Shown: positions 49,900 to 63,187 of the stretch, piece by piece | Layout: every line of letters starts with the position of its first letter | Position numbering within the stretch: the stretch's first letter is position 1 | Source: Megamerina dolium | Lineage: Eukaryota; Arthropoda; Insecta; Diptera; Megamerinidae | NCBI GenBank assembly: GCA_963854835.1 | Contig: OY978528.1 | Coordinates: forward strand, 12,060,242-12,124,241 | Direction: 5' to 3' | Length of the DNA stretch: 64,000 nucleotides | Program-made: the position numbers and the translations under genes | The notes under the pieces: generated by a model | Databases searched by the model: none | The model's input: the letters and a program-made list of their open reading frames with translations, nothing else | What the model was told of the DNA's origin: nothing

Positions 49900-50600
49900 T
49901 AAAATGTCAACCGAAATTGATGCAAAACTGAAATATATCGAATGATGCAAAAGATCTTCGCTGAAGAGTGCGTGACAAATTTATGGTTGCTAGAAAATGT
50001 TGCTAGAGACTAGAGAACGCGGTGGAGACAAAGTTCAAACTAGACAGCTTCAACTGACCTCAACTGATGAGAATAATGTTATGGAAATCAAAAAGTTGCT
50101 TCTCAAAAATCATCGATTGACAATTGGAGACCTTGTTGACATCATCAAAATATTATATGTGTGTCGATTCAATCCATTTTAAACGACTACTTACGTCTCA
50201 AACTCATCTCTTTTCAGTTGGTTCTTAAAAGAAATTTTTTCGAAAAAGAAAGAGATGTTAATATTACCACCATAAGAACCATATTTCCCTGATTAGCACC
50301 GGGTGTATTCTGGTTAATCAGTTAAATCAAAATACTGCTTCAAACGACACCGTTTCGAGTTCACTAACGTCAGTCAACGTGAATCGCACAGCGCTTTAAA
50401 TTCCTTCCGGGAAAAGGATAATTTGGGCTGCTTTGAGGATTAGAAAAATCATTGACATAACTATATTGCATTCGGAGGATATTACTTTCAAGGCGATGCA
50501 ATAAATTTTGAAGACTAAATATACAATTTGTGTTTTGGTACTTTCATAAGAATTCAAGCAGTCTTCTCTGTAAGCTCAGCTGTTAGCGATTGGAACAAGT
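49900..50600 (+). mobile_element. Mariner relic with N- and C-terminal transposase pieces
   Basis: The plus strand gives EIKKLLLKNHRLTIGDLVDI near 50079-50145, the second helix-turn-helix region of mariner transposases, then KRNFFEKERDVN. Near 50480-50515 it gives YFQGDAINFED, resembling the YFEGD end of the protein. The DDD catalytic segment is missing between them, so it is an internally deleted dead copy. Confidence 0.65.
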
Positions 50601-53600
50601 GGTAATTGGATAGTGTAATGTATATTTGCCATTAATGTGTATTTGCCATTTCAGTATTCCAAATTACATTTTGACTAGTTTTGCAGCAACTACATTGATC
50701 AGGTTTCTGAAGAAACTCAAGGAAGTATTGGTAATTTTGCAGCATGTGCCAGAGCCAACGAAATACATTGATAAGTCAGACTCGAAGAAGTCTAGGGACT
50801 AAAATTCTTCAAAGCTTTATGGTTTTTTACAGCCATAAGCACTAAAAATCCCAATGGGTCTCTCCTCGGGGGTAATGGGCTGTAATCATAAAGAATTCTG
50901 AAAACTGTTGTGCCCATTGTAAAGTGCATGCTCTCTAAAATTTAATCAAATACACATTCATAAGAGAATATTTTGTAATATTGCTTTAAAACCCTTAAGT
51001 AAAAAGATGAATATCACTTTTAGCGATACAATTTGTCTCATTAAATATTTTTATTTTAGAATTGGTCACCACTAAAATATCTGTTTCATAGTGTTTATTG
51101 CTAGATAAAAAGATAGAGAATTTCATTAGGTGCATGTGCTCTTATATAACTGTTTTCCAGGGTAGTGAAGTACTGCAATCACTGATTGTTGACAATTCTT
51201 AATATGACACCATCTCTGTCATTAGTAAGAATTAATTTTTAAATTAATATTATTGCATATTTCTTGATACGATAACATCTCTGCCATAAATAAGAATTCA
51301 TTTTTTAATTAATTTCATTTCATATTTTTATAATTTGTATTTTTTTTTTATCGCTATTCGATACAGATTTTATATACATACACTATACATATATGTACGT
51401 GTATAAACATATATTTAAAGTATGTATATTACATGCCATAGTTGCATGTAAATTTCAATACTTTTAATCTCATCTAGTGTTACAGAACTTCTCTAATCGT
51501 GTGTGTGTCTTAATACGATTTCCTGTTTTAGTTTAGCGCTTATGGAACATAAAAATTTTTAGTTTTGCTGGATTTTATATTTTGCAAAATTTTTGGAAAT
51601 ATATATGACGCATTCGAATGTTTGTTTATATTTTTAGAAATTTCAATAGTAGATGCATGTATATTATTAGAAAGATTTTATATTGTATGATTTCGGTTTT
51701 TTAATATTTTTTAATATTATGAATATTTTTTTGCCAAAACAATTTTATTTTCGTAAAAAACAAATAAACATAAGTATGCATACATATATCCACATATTTC
51801 TTAAAGAATGTGCTACAATACTGAAGGTGATCATCTGATATTTATTTGGAACAAGTAAAAGAAAAACAACAACAGAAGCAATCTATAATTTTAAAAGAAG
51901 AAAAGTGTAATGATTTTATATAATTGTTTTTTTTACTCTTTAATTGCATCGCAATTTCCATTAAAACTAAAGTGGTTAATCCACAATATTGAGTACGAGT
52001 ATATTTCTAATATCAATATCATTGCTGTTTATGAATTTGATAAATTTGCACTCACCACATAATTGAACCTATGACTCCCCTTTGACAAGCTATTAACATA
52101 TATACTATAGATAGATATATTAACTTATAATGTATTTTATTTTCGTAATTATATCCATAATAAATTTGTATTAAAAGCATCAACGACATTGTTTCAGCCA
52201 TTAATGTAAGAGAACGTTTCAAATTTCTGTTGAATTGCGATTTCGTTGAACAAAATATTCATTGTTTTACAGGGTGTATATTAGTGAGATAGTATTATAT
52301 CTCGTATAAAATATTTTTGGAATTTGTTAAGGCATTATATCTTTTCTTCATCTACATTGTTTGCCCCATTGAAGAAGAATCACATTCTCAACAAATGAAG
52401 GGTAAAAATGTTTTAAAGAATTGTTTCTCATAAACATTTACCATATATCGCTTAAAATCAGAAACTGGAAAAATGACCCATAACAAGCCGTAATGTCTAT
52501 TTTGCCTTTTTTATGAAAAATCAAAAGTTCATATTTCCAATTAACTTTTAATCTTTTAACTTTTAATCGACTTTTTAATCGATCAATTTAAATTTTTAAT
52601 TATTTTAGTAACAAAATGATAGAAACTAGCTGTCGCATTCATTAGAGAGTCGCCCGCAACCATAAAATGTGAGAAAAGTATTTGCTGCTCACTTTGCAAC
52701 ACAGCGTTGCATTGATTTGACACAGTTATTCAAACTGAAACCGCATCAAATCATTATTTTTGTGAAAATACATTGATAAAGATGTTTTTAAAATTCTATT
52801 ATTAAATTTTTACAGTTGATTTTAGGTTGCTGATTTTTTTTTGTTTAAGGATGAAGTATCGATATGTGAAAACACTTAAGAAACTGTTATTAGAAGAACT
52901 CTGAGTATTGTTCTTTGACAAATATCTGATTTTGTTCTTGTATTTTGGAAAGAATAAAAACAAGATGAGGGCAAATCAACGTGACGTTTTACATGGTTTG
53001 ATTTGACGAACCTTTATAGAATATACTATACATAATTGTTGTATAGTAACAATTATCACTATAAATTATGTTCTAGTGGCGAATAAAATGTGGGATTAGT
53101 TAATGTTGGCGAAAATTAAAATTATAAAATTGCAATTTCAGTATAAAAACACTGACAACACTGGCGTTAATTTTATTATTGTATTAATTATATTGTATAT
53201 CAACAAATTTTATAAGTACCCATTATTCAATCATATCGTTACAAGCATTGCATATGTTGTTTACGCATATATGGCAAATTTGTGCTTATCAACAATTTTA
53301 ATAAATATTGTATAAAAATATTCTTTTTTTTATTCTTTTACATTTTTTGACCTTTAATTTTTTGGTATTTTCTTTTCTTAGTTGATTTTATTCAAATAAA
53401 TGCATTTTTCCAGTGAAAGCTTAAGTATAAAGTTAGAAAAAAATGAAAGAAATACGCATTAAATTTAGCTGCAATAAGATTTAAAGAAAATGATTTAGCA
53501 AGAATAATTATAAGAAATAATGAAATGCCCTAATGCAAAAACTATAAAACTATACTTAGTACTTAGTTTGTATCATCTTACTGGTTACATTTTTTTATTG

Positions 53601-56600
53601 CTATTGACATTATTATTATTGTTATTACTATATACGAGAATGTATGTAATCATCTTTAAACTTATTGTGGCCTTGTGTGGCTTTCTTTTTTATTTATGTT
53701 GGTATTATAAAGTTTGTAAATCTGCAAATGGAAAAAAAAAGAGACGAAATGAGAAAATAAAAAAATAAACTGGCGCCGCAAGTGGCGTCAATTTGTGGCA
53801 TTACAATTTATATATAAAATGTATTTACAAGAGTACATCATCATATGTCTATAAATGGATGTAACTGTGAGTTCTCTAGTATGTACATAGATGCTGTTGG
53901 CCTACGTACTAGACATACATACATATGTATTTGACAGCCAATATAATTTAATATTTTTTTTTTATTTTTTATTATCCTTGTACAACAGTGTTATGCTTTC
54001 TTTTCTACCCAAACATGTTCACATTTATCGATTTACTCTTACTTTTTGAATATTTTCGTTGGGGGCACTTCCGACTGGACGCCATTTTTGATTGTTGTTA
54101 TTGTATTGTATATCATATGTAGATATATATATCAGTTAAAAAGTATAAAAAAAAAATCGAAACTTGTGCAATTGTCACATCTATTTACAAACAATAATAG
54201 ATAGTAAATAAATGTGATGCTAAGAAAACTTGGCAGACACTTATCTTGCAGCTCAAATATGTATGCCTAAATATTGTAAGAGTATGTGTTCTATATTAGT
54301 TGGGCAATCGTTTAGCATATATTTCATAATAAAAAATGTAAACCAAATTGTCTATATCAAAAATGGTTTTTGGCTAGTACAATGAATATGCATATTGTAC
54401 TTATTTGTACTCGTACCTAATATATATTCTCGTTGATATGGTAATGATGTGATTAACACGTTTTGTAAGATTTTGCATGTCCCATGCTTATGTCATTACA
54501 GCAACATCAATAATAACAATAATTACTTGTGCTATAATAAATGGGTAACATTAACAATAGTAATAAATAACTATTGTCACCTTTTGTAATTATAGCTCGT
54601 GACACAGTAGTATGCATTGTATTATACTGGCACATAAATTTTGAGTGTAAATTGGATGTACACTTACAAAGTTATAGTTAAGTTAATTAAAATCAAATTA
54701 ATAGCTTATTGTTTAATTTCGTTTGTTTTTTATTTTTATTTTATTTTTTTCATGCTTCGAAGCGAACAAAAATGGTTAAGTGTTGCTACTATTTTGCCTA
54801 TTATAACTATCTACATTTTATCTAGGTGCTGACATATTTTTTGTAGCGCTTTAAGTACTATAAATAAATTAAACAACGTTTTTAGTTCAAATTGATAAAT
54901 TCAAAAATAATGAAAGTAATTTATATTTAGTTCTCTCTAAAAAATTCGAATTTTTTATGACCAATATTTTTTCCTAGAAATACACTGTATTTAGTTATGT
55001 ATATCTTTTATAAAAGATAAAATCTTTAAATAAATGATATCACTTAAGAAACCACATCTTTTCTCATTTAAAAGCACCCAAGTGCTAATGACAGGCTAAA
55101 AATTTAGGTGGGTTTCCGTGACAGAACGTTCTTCATGTGTGTATGGTAAATGTATAAAATTTTGTTTTAAACAGGGAAAAAGGAGAAAATACTAAAATAT
55201 TAAATTTAATATATGATTGTTCCAAGTACTTACTATCCTCAAACAAAGAATGTAATAGAAATCACAAGGAGTAGCGAAACCGAAAAAATCGTGTTTTCAA
55301 AAGTCAGCCCGAATCAAGACAATGTTGATTAATTTTTATGATTCAAAGAGTTTAATTCACAATGAATTTATAACAGGCCATTTTTTTGGCTTTCTTCTTG
55401 GTTGTATGGAAATCATAAAAAAAATTTCATGATCCATGAATAAGTTCAATTTCAAATAGAAGAGTGAAATCAGAGTTGCATTTAATTAGAGTTCAGCATC
55501 TAACAGGGTATTGAATATTATAAATACACATATTATATTACACATATTAATTACATATTATAAATACATCTTCTGGCGAAAGTGGGTGTCTTCTGATATT
55601 CTATTAGCTTTTTATCAATGAGTTATTTTTACTCGAGAGATATTAATTGGATTACGAAGCAAAATACTAGAACAGCAACTTGGATTTGATTCTACACAGT
55701 ATGTTAGTACTAAAAAATATGTATTCTTATGTAACAAATGTGAAGTACTATGTATTTCAGTATAGTTATATTAAAAATTGCAATACTTTTTAAAATGTTC
55801 TTGTAATATAAATTTTTATTATTCTCTAATAGTAATGGTTTTCTATACATGCCAATTATAACGTACTTGTTTTATTATTTGTAATAATATTTCTGATTAT
55901 TATTATTATTATTTTGAAAAAATAAATTATTATTATTTGTATATTGTTTCGAATTTACTTAAAAAAAAAAAAATATTAGTTGTTAAAATTAGGTTAGGTT
56001 AATTTTATGTCAACAGGTACAACAATTTGAAAATGTACACTAAAAAAAATTTAACAATAGTTAATAATTCTTTTAATTATACTTATTCATTATAAATATA
56101 TATATATAGTACAAAAGCTAAATTATAAGTATGATCAAAATATAATTAATAGTGTTATGGGGAAAAGAGATTTAGAAAGTATTTACGCGCAAGTGTTGCC
56201 ATCTATAACCTTATAAACATTCAGTTTGTGATCTGGAGAATTTGCATATTTGCTCAGTTTTCAATTTTTTTTAAAGTTGTAAAACGATGTGTTTCTATTA
56301 TTCAAAGTTCGATTTAATATGCATGTGATATGAATACAGGTATATTTTAGGATAAATAATTTCCTTATATTAGCTAAGTAAGTGTATGTAGTCTGTAGTA
56401 GAGATATCATATTTTCTTCAGCTGCATTTTCCAACCCTAGGATGATTCGTTGCAATGATAACCATTTCATTAGTGGTTTACAAGAATATAATTATTATTT
56501 ATTTATATGTATGTTATTCATGATATTAAAATGTTTGATATAATACAAATGGGGCCAAGACAAAAGACATATAAATCCCGAAGAAAAGTAAAAATCTGAC

Positions 56601-59164
56601 TTTTAAGAGAGGATCACATATGCAGTTTTAAAATAATCATTCAAATATTGAAAAAAAGTTCAATGCAATTAACCTATAATTAGAAGTAGTTCTTCTCGCG
56701 CCGATAGTGGATAATGCCGTGGACCAGCTAATTTTTCGAAACGTTGGTACTCGGTAGGTATTTTAATATTTTACAAAGGTGTATTCTACAATCAGCAAAT
56801 CGATACAAGGTATAGATTCTCTTTATTAAAATGATAAAATGAAGCAATATTAGTGCCGTGGATTCTAGAAGGCTTATTTTTATTCAAAATCGGAAAAAAT
56901 ACGAAACATTTTAGCGTCGTGTCGCAAAAATCGGCGTTTTCACAATTGCGATTATAGATTTTGTTAGAGACTAGAAGTGATATAGTAAATTTTATTAAGA
57001 AGAAATAAAAAATTTTAAACCGAAAGCACGGTGTACTAAATTCAATAAAAAATTTCTCCGAAATTAGTTGCACTTTATTATTGTTTTTTTTTAACATTCA
57101 AAAGAAAGTACAAAGGACAATATCTGACAATGGTCAAAGTACGAAGTCATTATTTGTCTATTTTCTTTTCATCGCTTTTGAAATTGTCAAATGCAACACT
57201 TTCAATTTCATTTCGATAATTGATTTGCATTTGCATAAAGGACTTTCATTTTCAAAATAATAATAATCATATTCGGTATTTACGATCTAAGAAGCAGTAT
57301 GGCAACATTGTCTCCCACTGATGTTCTGTTGTGTTGGGCTGCGGTTTATATTCGTGTGTGTACATTATAAATAGTTGAATATGGAGAGTTTTTGTTTGTT
57401 TGCGCTATGGTTAATGTGTGTAATACAAATACATATGAAATAAACCACAGAAATTAACAACCCCAACAATGGTATGGATAATAAATAGTATGACAATAAC
57501 CAAAAAAAAAGAATAATAAAATAATAATAGTAAAAATAAATATGAAATATTCTTATATTAAAAGCGAAATAATAACTTGGTATAATCAAAGTACAAAGAG
57601 AAGTGAGGGCAATACAATTATTACTTATTATAAGCACAGAGGCGTATATAAATATATTTATATATACATAACTACATACATATATACATATGTACATTAT
57701 ATACGCAATGCATATATGTATATAGTACATACATATCATTGTACATTCATACATATGCATGTACATATGTACTTGGTTGTTATGCTCCATTATCTGGAGT
57801 AGGTTTCCGTCCTACGAGCATACATAATCGCAAGTGTGGATATAAAAAAAAAAGGAACGTTGGAGATTATTTATTGCTTTTTATATATATTTTTTCTGTC
57901 GCACTTGCCTCTTCTGAGTGGTGGTGTTTGTATATTTTGTGTGCAATGGAGAGCCAAGATTTAATTTCTTAGTGTCGCCTTAAACGACCTCCCTTCAACA
58001 TTTACACGTTGCATTAAATCATATTAATTGTAAGAGCGAGATTACGAGATGAATATGTATGAATATGTAGAAAGAGGAAATATGATGACTGATTGAAAAG
58101 ACGTATAATTCTTATGAAGGAAATAGTGCGAGCAAATTTTATTTATACACATTACAGTTTCCCTACATTCAAAACAATCGCCTTGTTGAAAGTACTTTCA
58201 CAGGAAAAGCTAACTTTTAATAGTATGAATGAGAGGATTCTAGAATAATAGAATGAATACATATCTGTAGGTATTTATATAAATATTCTATTAATCTATG
58301 CTATTATTTATAAAAAAAATTTAAAATTCAAACGATTTCCAACAAATCGCAATTGAATAAAATATTTTCTCTTTTTTATTTGTTCAATCTGTTTTTTAGT
58401 GATATAATATTTTTCTCACGGAAATAAAAAGAATTTAAGATTTCTAAAAATATAAAGTATTTTTGAAAGTTAGTACTAATCACCTTATTAATGGCATAAG
58501 GTGACAGATGTAAAAAAAATGACGAGTACAATTGGTTTTTTTTTTCACAATTCGCCACTGCAATTCGATCATATAATGTTTTAATTTGCTATTAATACGA
58601 TTTGTAATTTATGACACCTTTTCACACAAATTTGCGAAAAAACTAAGCAAAACGAAAAATTAAAATTGTGCACTCATATTTCACCATACGGTACGACTAG
58701 AACACTTGTTTCAATTGGATATGTCAAAACAATTAAATTTTAATGTTTCTTTTTAGGATAATTAGGAGGAAAATAACAATTACCACGCAATTTTAATAAC
58801 TCATATTCCAAATGAACAATAACCAAGATTTTCTTCCGATCTGTCAATTAATTCTTTGCTTGCAAGCCAGTTGAAGTTGAGGTGTCAGTGTATTTTTTAA
58901 CAACGAAAAAAAAAATTAACATCATCTAGTGTTTAAATTCTATGTGAAGCAGTTTAAATACAATGAAAATTCATACTGAAGTGGTGTATGAGATTCCAGG
59001 AAAAGGAATATATATCGGAGAACTGTTGTAACAAGTATCATATATTAACCTTTAGGGAGAATTTACTAAATAATGATGTCATTTTTACAACGATAAAACC
59101 GTTTTTTCATTTCCGGTATAAAAATATATTGAACAGCCTGGCAACAAAGCAGGAAGTGTTCTTT

Positions 59165-59610
59165 CTATAAAACTGTTTTATGCAAAAAGAGCACTTGTGC
59201 TTGCAGCGAGAAAAAGTTTTGTATTTTTTACAACTTTGAAACGGTTTTTAAATGTTCTTTAAAGAACTTTTAAATGTTCTTAAAAATTCTTTTATTTTGC
59301 AAACTTTTGTCAAAAAGAATGCCCTACTCTTTCCAATATTTCTATCCTCCGACTGAATTCAACATAAAATCAGTAGCAGTTAGGTGTTAGTATTGATTTA
59401 TTATATTTTATACAATATAAAAATTGGCGTTCACAGAATAGGACCTGTTTTTTCCATAGAGGCATTTTATGTCAAAAGAGCACTTTGCATCTTAAGCGCT
59501 TGCACTTGCAACAACCGCTTCATTAAAAAATGCTTTCAAAAAATTTGTAAACTTTCTTTTTGACAGTAGGTCGAATTAAAGTTCTTTTACTCTTTCCAAT
59601 AGAAGATGCA
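59165..59610. repeat. Diverged two-copy direct repeat
   Basis: A block with TTTTATG, AAAAGAGCACTT, GCTTGCA and a later CTCTTTCCAATA appears near 59175-59345 and again near 59467-59603. Similarity is patchy, so the boundaries are approximate. Confidence 0.4.
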
Positions 59611-62600
59611 AGTAGTAATAATTTTTTGTATTTCATATCAAAATTAGCTCTTCACCAGATGATGCTATCAAAAACAAAATGTGTTAATATACGGTTTTGG
59701 CCTTAAAAAAGATATTTACATTAGGTGACTTCACATAAAGCTTCGTTACTTTGTTATGTGATAGTTTTTTATGTGTATTTTCGGAAATTTTGTAATTTTA
59801 CAAAAATAAAATACCAAATATCGAATTAGCGAAATAACGAGCTTGGTGTTAAATCACCTATTGCTTATGAAATTTATGTACATCCTAAGAAGAACTATCT
59901 AATCATCTAAGGTGTCCAAAAGTGTCTGACTTACTAAATATTTTCAATATTATACGTCAAATATATATTTTTTTGAAATTTGCAACATCCTGTATAGCAT
60001 AGTAGCCATAGTGTAATATTCATCAAGATGGCAGCATTCGAATTTGCTGATTTAATGTTCATTTCATTTTTTAAAAATTTTCTAGTTTACATATTTTTTT
60101 AAAATATTTATTGAAAAACAACAACATAAAAGTGGTTTTCATAATGTTTGTAAGCAGTTATTGTCGTAGTGATATCACCTTGTTGAATATGTCTTAATTG
60201 TATCGGAAACAAATATTGTACAAAATGCAATTTGCTTATTTCAAATGTAAGTATGTCAATTGACCTAAAACTCACAAAAACAGATAATACTTACATAGGT
60301 ACTATACTATATATGTATGTAAATTGTAATAGAGCTCATAACATTATATAGAACATTTTTATTTTCTGAATCCTAGAATATTCTATTGAAGGGGTTGTAA
60401 TACATATAAAGAATACATATTGTAAGTCACCCAAATTCATATCAAATTACTCACAAGGATTCATATCAGTATTTACTTACAGGTGAGTAGGTATAATGAA
60501 TAATGAATTTCACATATTTTGTCATAGAAATTAATTGTGAATTGTCGATTGGGTCGAATATTGTCCAATGCATACATATTGATTGTGCATAATTATTAAA
60601 GTTACCCCGGTGAATGCTGGCATTTAAACATGTACATATGCAGTCACGTTTATTATCGGCTTGTATTTATATTTATAGGAAATTGAAGTGATATTTTCGT
60701 TTTTGGGGCGTATTTGTCATTATGTACGAGAACATTTCAAATGGTATATATGTATATGTATATATTTATACACATGTATTTAGAGATATTTCGAATTTTT
60801 GTTTTGTTTTAGCATAGCAAATGAAATTTTGACAGTAACTCTTTATGGCATTGTTACTAAACACTTGTATATAACACATGTCATTTTGTTTATAAACAAC
60901 AAAACCAAACAATGCAAACCAGCCAGCCAGCCAGGCAGCAATTAGCATACATACAAACATATAAAAAGCAATACGATTATGGTGGCGGCATTGTTAATTT
61001 CTATTTGTCCTGTGCTATAAAGGGCGTAAATAATTCAGCGACAATGGCAATAGCAGCAGGTGTGAGTGTCCACCAACACATTCAGCCTCTCACACATATG
61101 AAATAATACTAGAGACCAATTCACAAAATGCACCCCCACTCTGTCGCGTATACAATAAAGAAATTAGAACACCTTTACAAAAAAAACCACACACACACAC
61201 ACAAACTCACTCATACACATGTACATGTAATTTATTGAGGATATGTTCTTTAGTTTTTTTCCCCGATTTCAATTTTATGTTTTTGTTTTGTTGATGTGAT
61301 TATTATTGTATTGAATTCTAATTACAATATATGCGAATATAAACATTAATCTATTTTTTGTTTGTTTGCTCTTATTGTGCTGTAGCAGGAATAAATATCC
61401 TTTTTTTTTTCTCTCCACCACATGGCAATATATTTAAATTAAGACCAGACACCAGGCACCACAAATTTTTTTTATATACACATAGTAGATATATTTTGTG
61501 TACAAACCTCTCACGACCGTGACCACACTTATTACGCTCGGTAGATATTTTGAGACTGAAATGGAACAAATGGAATCGTCTGATTGTGACTTCGAATGCC
61601 CAGAGACCAGTGGTAAAACATTTTACTCTGCTCAGTATGTATTCTCTGTTTTTTTTTTTTAGCTAGTTGGCAGAGTAATTTTATCTCTTTTGTGATATAT
61701 GTATATGGTTGATGTATGAGCGTATTTAAAAAGCAAAGCATGCGCTTTTCATGGTTATTTTTTTATTATTTTGCTTCTTCTTCTTCTGCCATATACACCA
61801 AGACAGATATTTAAATATTGTATTAATATTGGGCAAACAAACAATTGAATGTGCGCGCTCTTTTACAGTCTCTCTCTCTCTGTCTCTTTATGTAGGTATA
61901 ATAATATGCTTGCTCTTTACAATACAAATTGTATAACAAATTATTAATTTATTTAAGGGTTAATAATATCATGTGCGTTTCATTTCACACAACATTATGG
62001 AACACAATGCAAATGAAACGTGTGCATTGTGCTGAAAGATTACCCACAAGTATGCATGTAAAATGTACAAATATAGTAGGCATTATCTAGTACATAGATA
62101 AATACTATCTTCACTATTACTTACCGTGTAAATCCCTCATCTAACATAATGCAAATAGTATTCTGTGTATAAGCCATATGCAAATATGTATGAATAAATA
62201 TTTTGTATAAATAAGACACGTACTACGGAAATCGTATATGGATGTTGGGTAGAGTATAAAATATATTGTTATTATATACTTTAAAATACATTATATTGTG
62301 CAATAAACAAATTTAGATATTTGCTTACATTTTAAGGAAATTGAACACTAGTATTTTACGGTTGCAATAGAGATCCCGTCATTTTTTTGTTTCTTTCATT
62401 CTTTTTGATTTTCTGTCATTAGAATATATTTCTAAATTTAACAAACTATAATCTCATTTAGAATATTATTATTAGAGTTAAACAAGTAAAAGAAAATATA
62501 AAAATTCTTAAAGAGAGAGAAAAAACAAAAGACCTACAATATAAAAGTAACGAGCAAAAATTTATCTTTGGACATTTTGGCATATGTATCAATTAATTTA

Positions 62601-62619
62601 TAACAATATACTAAACATA

Positions 62620-62625
62620 TTTATT
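62620..62625 (-). terminator. Plod polyadenylation signal
   Basis: Minus-strand AATAAA lies about 48 nt past the Plod stop codon. This is the nearest canonical signal and implies a very short 3' UTR. Confidence 0.55.
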
Positions 62626-62672
62626 TGTAAATCTCTTAATTGCAATCATTCGATATTCGTATTAAAAAATAT

Positions 62673-63187
62673 CTATGGATCTACAAAAGATATCATAATA
62701 TAACGTGTACCCTTGGTCACAAGAAGACCCTCATGGAAATGTGTCAATCGGCCTGGATGCATAAGTAGCCAACCCTTTTTGGTATTCGGTACAGAGCAGT
62801 TGTAACGCAAGAATTTGCATCCACCACCTTCATAATCAATACCAGCATGATTAAGAGCAATATTAATTGTGTACGTTGATGAATCATGATGTGGACGTAA
62901 AGATGGCTGTTCATCGGGCCGATAGCGCACCACGAAATTCATTAGTGATCTTGGTGGCTAAAATAGATGAAGAAATATTGTTTTTTTTTTTTTTTGTTAT
63001 TATTGAAATCAAAATAAATATGCATTTGTTTGCAACTTACATTGTGAAAATAACCCGTGAAAACTTTCTCTTGCAATGGACGTATAATCAATTGTAAGAA
63101 TTCCAGCCATACAGGATCTAAACCGACTTGTTTCATGTGAATATCACGTGTGGGTACTGCCTCATAGCCACCTTCCAATCTAGCGTC
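62673..63187 (-). CDS. Plod: Procollagen-lysine 5-dioxygenase, last two exons (partial)
   Basis: Exons 63187-63041 and 62957-62673 join in phase 0 and encode the last 143 residues; earlier exons are beyond the window. The segment is the Fe(II)/2-oxoglutarate dioxygenase core of lysyl hydroxylase. The first metal ligands are in [16 protein letters not shown] (HxD), the distal His is in [10 protein letters not shown], and the 2-oxoglutarate Arg is in [12 protein letters not shown], which is also the usual C-terminus of the family. [13 protein letters not shown] is likewise typical. The enzyme hydroxylates collagen lysines in the ER, needed for collagen IV secretion in flies. The intron between the exons is 83 nt. 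The upstream acceptor is ttttatag at 63188-63195. Confidence 0.95.

Larger units (their letters stand above)
46206..62672. other. 16-kb gene-poor spacer between GlcAT-P and Plod
   Basis: The first few hundred bases are probably the GlcAT-P leader and promoter (CAA/CAG-rich on the minus strand at 46206-46450). The rest is AT-rich with three mariner-type relics (47.3, 47.7-48.3 and 49.9-50.6 kb), a diverged repeat at 59.2-59.6 kb and simple TA/CA tracts, including (CA)n near 61188. No spliced gene can be built. Distant 5' UTR exons of GlcAT-P could hide here. Confidence 0.5.

Noticed and set aside
57365..57802. Overlapping Tyr/Ile-rich frames on both strands
   Set aside because: They are built from TATACA-type simple sequence.
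61561..61618. Short plus-strand frame starting MEQMESSDCDFECPETSG, followed by a possible donor
   Set aside because: It looks faintly like a first coding exon, but no partner exon can be found and the frame runs into a T-rich stretch.
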